Source of the DNA: Mycolicibacterium aichiense
GTDB lineage: Bacteria; Actinomycetota; Actinomycetes; Mycobacteriales; Mycobacteriaceae
DNA length: 64,000 nucleotides
Direction of reading: 5' to 3'
Assembly: GCF_010726245.1 (NCBI RefSeq)
Contig: NZ_AP022561.1
Coordinates: 5,861,483-5,925,482, forward strand
In this document: positions 32,922 through 43,631 of the stretch, piece after piece
Layout of the letters: each line of letters begins with the position of its first letter
Numbering within the stretch: the stretch's first letter is position 1
Translations under genes and position numbers: made by a program
The notes under the pieces: generated by a model
The model's input: only the letters and a program-made list of their open reading frames with translations
What the model was told of the DNA's origin: nothing
Databases searched by the model: none

Positions 32922-35156
32922 ATGGCGGTCGTCGATGATCTCGGTCAGCCCGGGATGGACAGTCCTCCTCCTTCTGAGGACTTCGGTCGCCAGCCTCCCC
33001 AGGATTTAGCAGCCGAACAATCGGTGTTGGGCGGCATGCTGCTGTCCAAGGACGCGATCGCCGACGTGCTGGAGCGGCTGCGCCCGGGTGACTTCTACCG
33101 GCCGGCCCATCAGAACGTCTACGACTCGATCCTGGACCTCTATGGCCGCGGCGAGCCCGCGGACGCCGTCACCGTCGCCGCCGAGCTGGACCGCCGCGGG
33201 CTACTGCGCCGCATCGGTGGCGCTCCCTATCTCCACACGCTGATCTCGACCGTGCCGACGGCCGCGAACGCGGGTTACTACGCGGGCATCGTGGCGGAGA
33301 AGGCATTGTTGCGGCGGCTCGTGGAGGCCGGCACCCGGGTGGTGCAGTACGGCTACGCCGGCGCGGAAGGCGCCGACGTCAACGAGATCGTGGACCGCGC
33401 GCAGGCCGAGATTTACGACGTCACCGAGCGGCGAACAGCGGAGGATTTCCTTCCGCTGGAGGATCTGCTGCAGCCGACGATGGACGAGATCGACGCCATC
33501 GCCTCCAACGGTGGTCTCTCCAAGGGTGTCCCGACGGGCTTCGAGGAGCTCGACGCGTTGACCAACGGCCTGCATCCCGGTCAGATGATCGTGGTCGCGG
33601 CCAGGCCCGGTATGGGCAAGGCTCTGAGTCTGGACACGCCGCTGCCGACGCCGACGGGCTGGACCACGATGGGCGAGGTCAAGGTCGGGGACTACCTGAT
33701 CGACGCCGACGGACGCCCCACACGCGTGGTCGCGGCAACCGACATCATGGTGGGCCGGCCGTGCTACGAGGTCGAATTCTCCGACGGCACAGTCCTTATT
33801 GCGGACGCTGAGCACCAGTGGCTGACGGAGACCCGCGCTTCGCGGAAATCTGCGCTTGTGAGGACGACGCGCGCCATCGCGGAGACATTGCACTGGAACC
33901 ACGCGGTGGCCAATTCGAAGCCTCTCCAGGCGGCGGTCCGTGTGCTCCCCGTACCGGCGTATTCGCTGGGGGCGTGGCTGGGCCAGGGATTCAGCCCGGC
34001 GGAACCCGAGATCGTCATGCGAATCGAGGGCGAGGGCGGCGACATCGGTGCCTTCGACGCCACGCACATTCCCGCGGAGTACCTCCGCGCCGCCGAGTCT
34101 CAGCGGCATGCACTGCTTGGCGGCCTGTTGGATGCCAGCGGAGCGGTGAGTAGCGACGGGTCAGTTGACTTCTCGACGACCAATCATCGTCTGGCTGATG
34201 ACGTGTTCGAATTGATCGTCAGCCTCGGTTACGACTGCCGTCGCGATGAAAAATCAACAGCGTTCATCCTGAACTTCTCCACCGATGACGAGGTGTTCGG
34301 GTTGCCCCGGAAAGCCCTGTTGCACAAAGAACGGCGCGCGAGCGGAAAGGCGCGGGTGTCGTCGCGCTTCATCACCGACGTCCGGCCCATCGCGAGCGTT
34401 CCGGTCCGCTGCGTCGAGGTCGACAACGGTGACCACATGTACCTCGCGGGGCGGGCGATGATCCCGACCCACAACTCGACCCTGGGACTCGATTTTCTGC
34501 GGTCCTGCTCGATCAAGCACCGGTTTCCGAGCATCGTGTTCTCACTGGAAATGAGCAAGTCCGAGATCGTGATGCGACTGCTCTCGGCCGAAGCGAAGAT
34601 CAAGCTTGCCGACATGCGCTCGGGAAAGATGACCGACGACGACTGGACACGCCTGGCGCGCCGGATGAGCGAAATCAGCGAAGCGCCTTTGTATATCGAC
34701 GATTCGCCGAACCTGACGATGATGGAGATCCGTGCTAAAGCGCGCCGGCTGCATCAGAAGGCCGGATTGCGGCTGATCGTGCTCGACTACCTGCAGCTGA
34801 TGACGTCGGGCAAGAAAGTCGAGTCGCGCCAGCAGGAAGTCTCCGAATTCTCAAGGCAAATCAAGCTTTTGGCGAAGGAACTGGAAGTTCCCGTGGTCGC
34901 GATGAGCCAGCTGAACCGCGGTCCCGAGCAGCGCACCGACAAGAAGCCAATGCTGGCCGACCTTCGTGAAAGCGGATCGATCGAGCAAGATGCGGATATG
35001 GTGATATTGCTGCACCGGCCCGATGCCTTCGAAACCGACGACCCGCGTGGTGGTGAGGCGGACCTCATCGTCGCGAAACACCGTGCAGGACCGACGCGTA
35101 CGGTGACGGTTGCGCACCAGCTGCATTTGTCGCGATTTACGAACATGGCGCGCTAG
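32922..35156 (+). CDS. dnaB: Replicative DNA helicase DnaB with one intein
   Basis: The precursor has 744 residues; excising the intein leaves a 459-residue hexameric 5'-3' helicase. The N-terminal primase-interacting domain is at about 25-170. The RecA-like domain begins with FEELDALTNGLHPGQ. Its Walker A loop is split: ARPGMGK ends at residue 233 and STLGLDF resumes at 519. Walker B (RLIVLDYLQLM) and the C-terminal NMAR end are intact. The second intein site used in M. tuberculosis DnaB (before the conserved SIEQD after LRESG) is empty. Helicase activity should depend on splicing because the P-loop is interrupted. Confidence 0.96.
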   Translation: MAVVDDLGQPGMDSPPPSEDFGRQPPQDLAAEQSVLGGMLLSKDAIADVLERLRPGDFYRPAHQNVYDSILDLYGRGEPADAVTVAAELDRRGLLRRIGGAPYLHTLISTVPTAANAGYYAGIVAEKALLRRLVEAGTRVVQYGYAGAEGADVNEIVDRAQAEIYDVTERRTAEDFLPLEDLLQPTMDEIDAIASNGGLSKGVPTGFEELDALTNGLHPGQMIVVAARPGMGKALSLDTPLPTPTGWTTMGEVKVGDYLIDADGRPTRVVAATDIMVGRPCYEVEFSDGTVLIADAEHQWLTETRASRKSALVRTTRAIAETLHWNHAVANSKPLQAAVRVLPVPAYSLGAWLGQGFSPAEPEIVMRIEGEGGDIGAFDATHIPAEYLRAAESQRHALLGGLLDASGAVSSDGSVDFSTTNHRLADDVFELIVSLGYDCRRDEKSTAFILNFSTDDEVFGLPRKALLHKERRASGKARVSSRFITDVRPIASVPVRCVEVDNGDHMYLAGRAMIPTHNSTLGLDFLRSCSIKHRFPSIVFSLEMSKSEIVMRLLSAEAKIKLADMRSGKMTDDDWTRLARRMSEISEAPLYIDDSPNLTMMEIRAKARRLHQKAGLRLIVLDYLQLMTSGKKVESRQQEVSEFSRQIKLLAKELEVPVVAMSQLNRGPEQRTDKKPMLADLRESGSIEQDADMVILLHRPDAFETDDPRGGEADLIVAKHRAGPTRTVTVAHQLHLSRFTNMAR
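33621..34475 (+). mobile_element. Class-3-type intein in the DnaB Walker A loop
   Basis: A 285-residue in-frame intein between Lys233 and Ser519 of the precursor. It begins with Ala, not Cys or Ser, and ends THN followed by Ser. The class 3 triad can be placed: Trp67 in AEHQWLT, Cys264 in VRCVEVDNGDH and Thr283 in IPTHN. His65 is the block B histidine. The middle contains a degraded LAGLIDADG endonuclease: the first motif reads LGAWLGQG, with Gln122 where Asp is needed, and the second (LLGGLLDASGAV) keeps Asp171. So splicing should be active and homing dead. Related M. smegmatis DnaB inteins are reported to respond to zinc or oxidation. Confidence 0.88.
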
Positions 35157-35162
35157 ATCCAC

Positions 35163-36446
35163 ATGGCACTACCCGCGTCGGCGCGAATCCTCAGGGCGGA
35201 CAACGGCGCGGAGACCACGCCGGGCGAGCTGATGCAGGTTTGTGAGCGGGTTTTCGTGTGGACGCTGGATATGCGTAGGCGTATGGTGGGGCGGCCAGTC
35301 GCCCGTGTGATCCATAGCGGTCGCCTGGAGGTATTTCGTCTGCGCCTGGCATCCGGTCGCGAGTTGGAGGCGACGGGCAATCAACCGTTCATGACGCTGG
35401 ATGGTTCAATTCCATTGGCAGCCATGACGACTGGTCAGCGCCTTGCAGTCCCACGCCGAGTTCCCGAGCCGCTTGATGCGTCAGGCATGGTGGACCCCGA
35501 ACTGATTCTCCTCGCCCACATGATCGGTGACGGTTCCTGTGTGAAGCACCAGCCCATCCGTTACGCGAGCATCGATGAAGAGAGTCTGGCTGCGGTCAGC
35601 GCCGCCGCGAGGCACTTCGGCGTCACGGCGATTCGTGATGACTACCCCGCCGCACGAGTGATCACTCTGCGTCTGCCAGCGCCATTCCGGTTGACACACG
35701 GTAAGCGCAACCCGATCGCGGCATGGCTGGACGGCCTCGGGCTGTTCGGCTTAAGGAGCTATGAGAAGTTCGTTCCGCCACGGGTTTTCGCACTTCCCTA
35801 CGAAAAGGTGGGCTTGTTCTTAAGGCACCTATGGGCGACTGACGGGCATGTGAGCTGGGATGCGCGATCCGAGATCGGCAGGGTCTACTATTCATCGACC
35901 AGCCGACGGCTCATTGACGATGTCGCACAGCTACTGCTGCGATTCGGCGTTCTATCGCGGATCAAACGAGTGCAGAAGGAAGGTTATCGGGACGGTTGGC
36001 ACCTGCATATCTACGGCGCCGAGAACCAGTTGCGCTTTCTCCGGCACATCGGCGTTCATGGCGCAAAGGACACCGCAGCTGAGGCGCTGATTTCTAAACT
36101 CGAAGTAGTGCAGCGCAACACGAACCTAGACACGATCCCGATATCAGTGTGGACCAACGTCCGCGCAGCGCTGGTCGAGACGGCAATGACTCAGAGGAAA
36201 TTCGCGGTAGCGATGAACACAAGTTACTGCGGGTCCGCCATGTGGAAGCGCTCGCCGAGCCGCGGCAGGGTCCACCGCGCGGCCGTAGTCCTCGAAGACC
36301 GCTACCTACACGATCTCGCCACCAATGACGTGTTCTGGGACGAGATCGTGGAGATCACCAGCATCGGACAACAGGATGTGTACGACGTGGCGATCGACGG
36401 CGGCGACAACGTCATAGCTCAGGGAATCGTCGCGCACTCCGGCTGA
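35163..36446 (+). CDS. Free-standing DnaB-intein-like LAGLIDADG endonuclease
   Basis: A 427-codon ORF starting 7 bases after the dnaB stop. From ARILRADNGAE to GIVAH it follows the layout of the M. tuberculosis-type DnaB intein as I remember it: Hint N-half, then LAGLIDADG pair, then Hint C-half. Endonuclease motifs are complete (LLAHMIGDGS with Asp123; FLRHLWATDGHV with Asp227). Splicing residues are lost: the N-terminal Cys is replaced by MALPAS, the block B His by Gln74 (TGNQPF), and the terminal His-Asn by His-Ser-Gly-stop. It has no Shine-Dalgarno; translation probably reinitiates after dnaB. Likely a homing endonuclease derived from an intein; whether it cuts DNA is unknown. Confidence 0.85.
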   Translation: MALPASARILRADNGAETTPGELMQVCERVFVWTLDMRRRMVGRPVARVIHSGRLEVFRLRLASGRELEATGNQPFMTLDGSIPLAAMTTGQRLAVPRRVPEPLDASGMVDPELILLAHMIGDGSCVKHQPIRYASIDEESLAAVSAAARHFGVTAIRDDYPAARVITLRLPAPFRLTHGKRNPIAAWLDGLGLFGLRSYEKFVPPRVFALPYEKVGLFLRHLWATDGHVSWDARSEIGRVYYSSTSRRLIDDVAQLLLRFGVLSRIKRVQKEGYRDGWHLHIYGAENQLRFLRHIGVHGAKDTAAEALISKLEVVQRNTNLDTIPISVWTNVRAALVETAMTQRKFAVAMNTSYCGSAMWKRSPSRGRVHRAAVVLEDRYLHDLATNDVFWDEIVEITSIGQQDVYDVAIDGGDNVIAQGIVAHSG

Positions 36447-36826
36447 AATAGCAGGGTCCTTTCGCCGGTGTGGTGTAGGGGTTACGCCTGGACGCACCCG
36501 ATCGGGGGTGGACGACCTGGCACGCTCCGTGGCGTGCGGCGCCGTCCGAACGATGGAGCTAGCAGGGCGAGGATCAGGTAGCCGTAGCGCTCGGAGATTC
36601 CGTGTTCGCGGGCCATGCGGTTGATGGTCAGATCGCGTTCGCGCACATGCACTTTCGTGTAGCGCGCAGGACTCGGATGTCGAGGGTGGCGCCGAGCGGA
36701 TTGCGTGCGCGGGTGTCGTCACCGGCGGTGAAGGCGAACAGAGCATCGATCCGCGGATATCCGGCGGTCCGGACTTCTAGATTCAATCCGAGGGAATCGG
36801 ATGTGCCACTGGACGATTCAGCCCGA
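36447..36826. other. Gene-poor stretch after the endonuclease ORF
   Basis: No convincing complete gene lies in these 380 bases. The minus strand holds a recombinase-like fragment (36482-36664). Upstream of it, in another frame, an open stretch of about 50 codons (36665-36800) reads like a protein but matches no family I recognise. The region looks like the eroded end of a mobile element. Confidence 0.5.
36482..36664 (-). pseudogene. Possible serine-recombinase C-terminal remnant
   Basis: A 60-codon open stretch on the minus strand without its own start. It contains TINRMAREHGISERYGYLIL followed by ALLAPSF, which resembles the helix-turn-helix end of resolvase-type recombinases (S-I-x-x-L-A ... 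I-x-x-x-Y ... LLAP). The part encoding the catalytic serine domain is absent. Weak but suggestive evidence for a past mobile element beside the endonuclease gene. Confidence 0.3.
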
Positions 36827-37183
36827 CTACGCCTCACCCAAACTCGGCCGGTAGTCAGCCGCCTCGGCCTCGGCGGCAAGCAGTGCGCCCAGCTCACCCT
36901 CCTGCTGGGCAACAAACACGCCGATCACCTGCCGGCATACCTCCGGCACGCTCACCCCACGCATATCCGCAATACGTGTCAGCCCGAGCAGCATTGACGT
37001 CGAGACGTGAAACTGCACCGTGAATTGACCGCACGAACCATCCTCCGGCGGTAACCCCGGGCCCACGACCACAGGTTCATCCACCCCGTACTCGTCCACC
37101 TCAGCACGCCGAGCCCGCGCAACGGCCCCACCACCAACGCCGCCGGCCGGATCGGGGAACTCCTCATGACTGAACAAACCCAT
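36827..37183 (-). CDS. Small hypothetical protein
   Basis: A 118-residue protein of unknown function. The C-terminal half (VQFHVSTSMLLGLTRIADMR, then VSVPEVCRQVIGVFVAQQ) could form a ribbon-helix-helix-like unit, but this is only a resemblance. The acidic tail ends in EAEAADYRPSLGEA. TACCGT lies 6 bases before its ATG, as in other leaderless genes, which supports it being real. Confidence 0.5.
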   Translation of the reverse strand: MGLFSHEEFPDPAGGVGGGAVARARRAEVDEYGVDEPVVVGPGLPPEDGSCGQFTVQFHVSTSMLLGLTRIADMRGVSVPEVCRQVIGVFVAQQEGELGALLAAEAEAADYRPSLGEA

Positions 37184-37189
37184 TCGCCC

Positions 37190-37195
37190 ACGGTA
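37190..37195 (-). promoter_or_regulatory. -10 element of the small hypothetical gene (leaderless)
   Basis: TACCGT on the minus strand, 6 bases before the ATG at 37183. Confidence 0.4.
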
Positions 37196-37275
37196 GACCT
37201 CGTAGCATTTTCGGGCGGAGATCGAGACGCCTTGTTTGTACCGGTGCCCCGGACAGCGCGACGCTCACCGGTTGA

Positions 37276-37295
37276 CCTGAAGCCCGTCCTTCAGG
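37276..37295. other. Short inverted repeat in the 37184-37408 gap
   Basis: CCTGAAG and CTTCAGG, exact 7-base arms with a six-base loop, and no T-tract. It could be a weak terminator for the MarR gene at 37409, which is transcribed toward it. Nothing else was seen in this 225-base gap. Confidence 0.3.
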
Positions 37296-37408
37296 GATGC
37301 GGCCCCTGGAGGGACTGATGGACAACCTATATACGTTGAGAACAAAACTGATTACGGCGACCAAGAATGTGGCCTCCGCGTAGTTGTGACGCGTTGACGA
37401 ACCCCGGG

Positions 37409-39696
<2,288 letters not shown>

Positions 39697-39733
39697 CCAC
39701 GTGGGCAGTCGAGTTGCGGAACGTGCCGGCGCT

Positions 39734-39739
39734 TAGCCT
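39734..39739 (+). promoter_or_regulatory. -10 element of the PPOX gene (leaderless)
   Basis: TAGCCT, 6 bases before ATG 39746. It favours that ATG over the GTG at 39740. Confidence 0.45.
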
Positions 39740-39745
39740 GTGCTG

Positions 39746-40186
39746 ATGCCACGCAAACTCAGTGACGACGAAGTCAAGGCCTTCCTGGACAGCCGCCCGG
39801 GCTGGGCGATCCTGACCACCATTGAGAAAGATGGGTTCCCGCACTCGGTACCTCTCGGCTACTTCCGCCTCGGCAGCGACATCGTCATGGGTGTGCGAGA
39901 CGGCACGCGCAAAGTGGCCAACATCGAAAGCAACCCGAACGTGAGTGTCTTGCTCGAAGACGGCTCGACGATGGCAGACATTCGCGGTGTGATGCTTCAA
40001 GGCCGCGCTCGCATCGTTCGCGAATCAGGGGAGGCACTCGAGCTCGCGAGGGAAGGCGCTCGGGCGCGGGGCGTGGCAGAGTCCGACTGGCCCACCGCAC
40101 CCAGACCGGGCGCAGCCTATATCCGCGTGACACCCGTTCGAACCGTGTCCTGGGACTACGGAAATTCGGGCTCGGACCACGCCTAG
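39746..40186 (+). CDS. PPOX-class (split beta-barrel) flavin/F420-binding protein
   Basis: A 146-residue protein of the pyridoxamine-5'-phosphate-oxidase-like fold. Typical stretches are GWAILTTIEKDGFPHSVPLG, SDIVMGVRDGTRKVANIESN and VSVLLEDG. Mycobacterial members often bind F420 and reduce quinones or biliverdin (family knowledge); no substrate can be assigned here. It probably acts as a homodimer. Confidence 0.82.
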   Translation: MPRKLSDDEVKAFLDSRPGWAILTTIEKDGFPHSVPLGYFRLGSDIVMGVRDGTRKVANIESNPNVSVLLEDGSTMADIRGVMLQGRARIVRESGEALELAREGARARGVAESDWPTAPRPGAAYIRVTPVRTVSWDYGNSGSDHA

Positions 40187-40320
40187 TCCGCCGGCGCCGC
40201 AAGGGCGCACCGTCTTGTCGCTGCTCGGCTAGACAACGTTCAGTGCAGTTCGTAGCCTTTCCCGGGACATCGACAGCCGGGCCAGGACCGCTCCATGACC
40301 GAAGGATCGTCACAATCCGC

Positions 40321-41424
40321 ATGACCGGGATTCGCCACTACCTTCGCCGGTCGGTGTGCGGCATCGGGTCCGTGTTGCTTGTGGTCGCCGCGCCGCTGGG
40401 TGCAGTGCATGCGGAGCCTGCCGACGACGCGTTGGGCAGGCTCAACGAGTTGTCTCAACAAGCGGTGCGCAGCCGCGAAGCCGTCACCGCCGCTCAGCGT
40501 GACGCCGACGCCGCGCAAGCCCAGCAGGCCGCGGCGGAGGATCGCCAACGCGCCGACCTTGCCGCGTTGGAGGCTGCCAACAACCAACTGGAGCCCTATC
40601 AGGCCGCGGTCGACCGCCTCGCGTCGATGACCTACATGGGCGGTGGCGAGAGCCAGATGGCGGCGGTGTTCAGCGCGTCGTCGCCGCAACGTCTCATCGA
40701 CAAGCTGGCGCTGCAGCAGATGGTGGACGCCACGACCGCCGATCAGATGAGGGGATATCGAGACACTCGCGAACGTGCCGCGGCCGTCGCCCGAGCTTCA
40801 GAGCAATCAGCCGCGGACGCGCGTGCCGCGGCCGAGCGAGCTGCCGCAATCCGCGCGGATCTGCAAGCCACGTGGCAGGACCTGCTGCGCGAGATCGCCG
40901 CCGCGGAAGCCCAGTACGCAACGTTGACTCCCCAGCAGCAAGCGGTGGTCGACAACGCCGCACCGCCACCCGATCTACGGCCCCCTCAGGACCCGGCGAT
41001 CGTCGCGATGCCCGGCCTGCCTCCCGGCGACCTGGCTCCGCCACCGGAAGCTGCCATCCCGGACGATCCGGCAGCATTACCCGTCGGTGTCGCCAATGAG
41101 GTTGGCTTACAACCCAATACGATCCTCGCTGCGCGGACGATCAGCGCGCAGTTTCCCCAGATCGCCACCATCGACGGGGTACGGCCCGATTCGAAGCCGT
41201 GGCATCCGCGCGGTCTGGCGATCGACATCATGATTCCCAATCCGGAGAGCCCGGAAGGCATTGCGCTCGGCGACCAGATCCGCGCGTTCGCGATGGCCAA
41301 CGCCGCCCGATTCGGACTGCAGGACGTGATCTGGCGGGGCGTCTACTCCACGCCGGCCGGGCCGCAAGCCACGGGTTACGGACACTTCGACCACGTGCAC
41401 ATCACCACCACGCCGCGCGGCTGA
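40321..41424 (+). CDS. Secreted coiled-coil protein with an ARB_07466-type C-terminal domain (paralogue 1)
   Basis: A 367-residue secreted protein. The signal peptide ends near AVHA|EPADD. A RipA-N-terminus-like coiled coil covers about 35-205 (LNELSQQAVRSREAVTAAQRD is in it), with the ASSPQRLIDKLALQQM element. A Pro-rich linker follows, then a C-terminal domain with HPRGLAIDIMIP and GHFDHVHITT, whose His/Asp could bind metal as in DD-peptidase-like folds. It is a paralogue of the protein at 45134. A role in septal wall hydrolysis or its regulation is inferred. Confidence 0.75.
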   Translation: MTGIRHYLRRSVCGIGSVLLVVAAPLGAVHAEPADDALGRLNELSQQAVRSREAVTAAQRDADAAQAQQAAAEDRQRADLAALEAANNQLEPYQAAVDRLASMTYMGGGESQMAAVFSASSPQRLIDKLALQQMVDATTADQMRGYRDTRERAAAVARASEQSAADARAAAERAAAIRADLQATWQDLLREIAAAEAQYATLTPQQQAVVDNAAPPPDLRPPQDPAIVAMPGLPPGDLAPPPEAAIPDDPAALPVGVANEVGLQPNTILAARTISAQFPQIATIDGVRPDSKPWHPRGLAIDIMIPNPESPEGIALGDQIRAFAMANAARFGLQDVIWRGVYSTPAGPQATGYGHFDHVHITTTPRG

Positions 41425-41447
41425 CTCACCGAGCGATCGGCCGTAGG

Positions 41448-42539
41448 TCATGCGATCTTGGCGGCCTCGATGATGTCGTGCGGCACGACGGAGAACGACC
41501 GACCGGTGGGCCGCAGCCCGGCGCCGACCAGCAGGTCGTCGAGTTCGGCCCGGGATCGCAAGCGGCCGCCGTCGCGCTGGGTCAACGTGTGCAGGTCCAG
41601 CAGCGGAGAGAACGGATTCGGCCGATTGCGCGGCTGCAGATACTCGACCACCAGCAGCTTCGCGCCGACGGGCATGCTGGCTGCCACCGCGGCGAGGATC
41701 GTCGCGCAGCGTTCGTCGTCCCAGTCGTGCAGGACGTCTTTGAGAAGGTAGACGTCGGCGGTGGCGTCGATGGACCCGAAGATGTCTCCCGCGACACGCT
41801 CGATGCGGTCGGCGACTCCGCGTTCGGTGAGAAACCGCTCGGCTTCGGCGATCATCCCGGCGCTGTCGACCAGCACCCCGCGCAGATTCGCCTGCGATTC
41901 GGTGACGACGACCGACAACAGCGTGCCGATCCCGCCTGCAACATCACACACCACCGCACCGTCAGGCCACGGATACACCCGGGCGATCCCGTGGGCGATG
42001 ATGCTCGTGGCCTGCCGCATCGTCGCGGCGAAGAGCTGTTGCTCATCGGGATGGGCGGCGTACCAGTCCCATACCGACATGCCGTGCACGATCTCGAACG
42101 CGCTGCGGCCGCTGCGCACACTTTCGGCGAGCCCACCCCACGCCTCGACAGTCGAGCGCATTCCCTTGTAGCGCATCCAGGCTCGCAGCGACGAAGGGTG
42201 ATCGCTGCGGAGCACGGCGCCCATCGGAGTCATCTTCGCCGCCCCGGTCCGGCGGTCCAGGGTGCACAGACCGCATGCGGTCGCGCCTCGCAGCAGGCGA
42301 TGGGTGGTCTCTACGTCGGATCCGATCCGCGCGGCGATCTGCGGGGCGGTCAGCGGTCCATCAGCCAGTACGTCGGCGATCCCGAGTTCGGCGATACTCG
42401 CGGCGATCTGAACGCCGGCGACGCCCTCGCCGACATCGAGCATCGCGAACTGCGGTGGCACCATTTTGTCGGCGAGTCGCTTGAGCGTGCGGCGTAACGC
42501 GAGCGTGGCCAGCACCACGGGCAGGGGCGTCGATGGCAT
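41448..42539 (-). CDS. O-methyltransferase (acetylserotonin OMT-like, family 2)
   Basis: A 363-residue SAM-dependent methyltransferase. An N-terminal dimerisation winged helix (TAPQIAARIGSDVETTHRLLRG) precedes a Rossmann domain with the SAM-binding glycine motif VVCDVAGGIGTLL, the DVYLLKDVLHDWDDE segment with the usual catalytic His, and KLLVVEYL. Family members methylate small aromatic hydroxyl groups or polyketides. No biosynthetic cluster surrounds it, so the substrate is unknown. Confidence 0.86.
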   Translation of the reverse strand: MPSTPLPVVLATLALRRTLKRLADKMVPPQFAMLDVGEGVAGVQIAASIAELGIADVLADGPLTAPQIAARIGSDVETTHRLLRGATACGLCTLDRRTGAAKMTPMGAVLRSDHPSSLRAWMRYKGMRSTVEAWGGLAESVRSGRSAFEIVHGMSVWDWYAAHPDEQQLFAATMRQATSIIAHGIARVYPWPDGAVVCDVAGGIGTLLSVVVTESQANLRGVLVDSAGMIAEAERFLTERGVADRIERVAGDIFGSIDATADVYLLKDVLHDWDDERCATILAAVAASMPVGAKLLVVEYLQPRNRPNPFSPLLDLHTLTQRDGGRLRSRAELDDLLVGAGLRPTGRSFSVVPHDIIEAAKIA

Positions 42540-42677
42540 CCGTGCAGGTTACCCGTGCGGCACCCGCAGGCCCGGCTGATTTGTCATCGCCACGGGCAAT
42601 CGCACTCCACAGTGTCACTGAGTAGCGGAGCGCGGCGGTAACGACGCCGTGAATGTCCTTGCCCAGCAGTAGAAAAG

Positions 42678-43631
42678 CTAGCCGAGAACTCGCTGCGCGT
42701 TCTCGGACGTGACCCGGCGCCAGTCGATGCTCCGATCTGCGTCCAAGGCGGCGACCTGCTTGCCAACGCCGAACTCGGGCGTCCAGCAGAAGTCGCTGCC
42801 GTAGAGGATGCGTTCGGTGCCGACCACATCGGCCAAGACGGACGCCTGGGCGGGCATCGGATATCCGGCGAGGTCGAACCAGAAGCGGCGCAACTGGGTT
42901 TCGGTGCTCAGGGGTCCGGGTGGACTGCCGTCGGGCATCGGCCACAGGCTGCGGAACTGTTCGATACGGGCTGCCAGGAGCGGCAGGGCGGCGCCGCAAT
43001 GCGGGATCAGGAACTTGATATCGGGGTAACGGCCGGCAACGTTGGCGAAGATCAAATCGGTTATGGTGCGGGTGGTTTCGAACATGAACTCGATGACGGG
43101 CCGCGGACGGCCGAGCGCCACGGCATCGGCGTACGGCGGTGACGTCGGGTGAACGAACACAACGGACTGCCGCGCATTCAGACACTCCCACAGCGGGTCG
43201 AGCGCCGCGTCACCGAGGTACTGTCCGCGGTGGTTGCTCAGGACAACCACGCCGGCCGCGGCGTGCCGGTCGATCGCGCGCTGCGCTTCGACGATCGCCG
43301 CGTCGACGTCGGGTAGCGGAAGAGAAGCGAAGTAGGAGAAGCGCTCTGGGTGGGCAGCTACCGTTCTGACGGCGAAGTCGTTGACGTGCCGGGCCAGAGC
43401 GGACGCCTGCGATGAATCGGCGAAGGACACCCCTGGCGAGGACATCGACAGGACTGCGCGGCGAATACGATTGTCCTGCATCAGTTTCAACTGTGCCTCG
43501 ACACTCCATGACGGCCACATGGGCATGCCGTCAGGATGCTCGATCCCCGCGGCGACCGCGGCGCTGACGTACTCGTCGGTGAGGAAGTGGGCGTGAACGT
43601 CGACCAATTCGAAACCGTTCGATCTGGCCAC
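42678..43631 (-). CDS. Amidohydrolase-2 family (ACMSD-like) hydrolase/decarboxylase
   Basis: A 317-residue metal-dependent TIM barrel. Metal ligands are placed in VDVHAHF near the start, FVHPTSPP in the middle, FLIPHCGAALP, and the Asp in ILYGSDFCW. The family includes 2-amino-3-carboxymuconate-6-semialdehyde and resorcylate decarboxylases, so aromatic-acid decarboxylation is likely but not proven. GAGGAGAG precedes the GTG at 43631. Confidence 0.85.
   Translation of the reverse strand: MARSNGFELVDVHAHFLTDEYVSAAVAAGIEHPDGMPMWPSWSVEAQLKLMQDNRIRRAVLSMSSPGVSFADSSQASALARHVNDFAVRTVAAHPERFSYFASLPLPDVDAAIVEAQRAIDRHAAAGVVVLSNHRGQYLGDAALDPLWECLNARQSVVFVHPTSPPYADAVALGRPRPVIEFMFETTRTITDLIFANVAGRYPDIKFLIPHCGAALPLLAARIEQFRSLWPMPDGSPPGPLSTETQLRRFWFDLAGYPMPAQASVLADVVGTERILYGSDFCWTPEFGVGKQVAALDADRSIDWRRVTSENAQRVLG

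Noticed and set aside
34476..35156. Trans-splicing between dnaB and the downstream intein-like ORF
   Set aside because: The dnaB C-extein is complete through NMAR-stop, and the downstream ORF lacks the terminal Asn and block B His needed for splicing, so it cannot contribute an extein.
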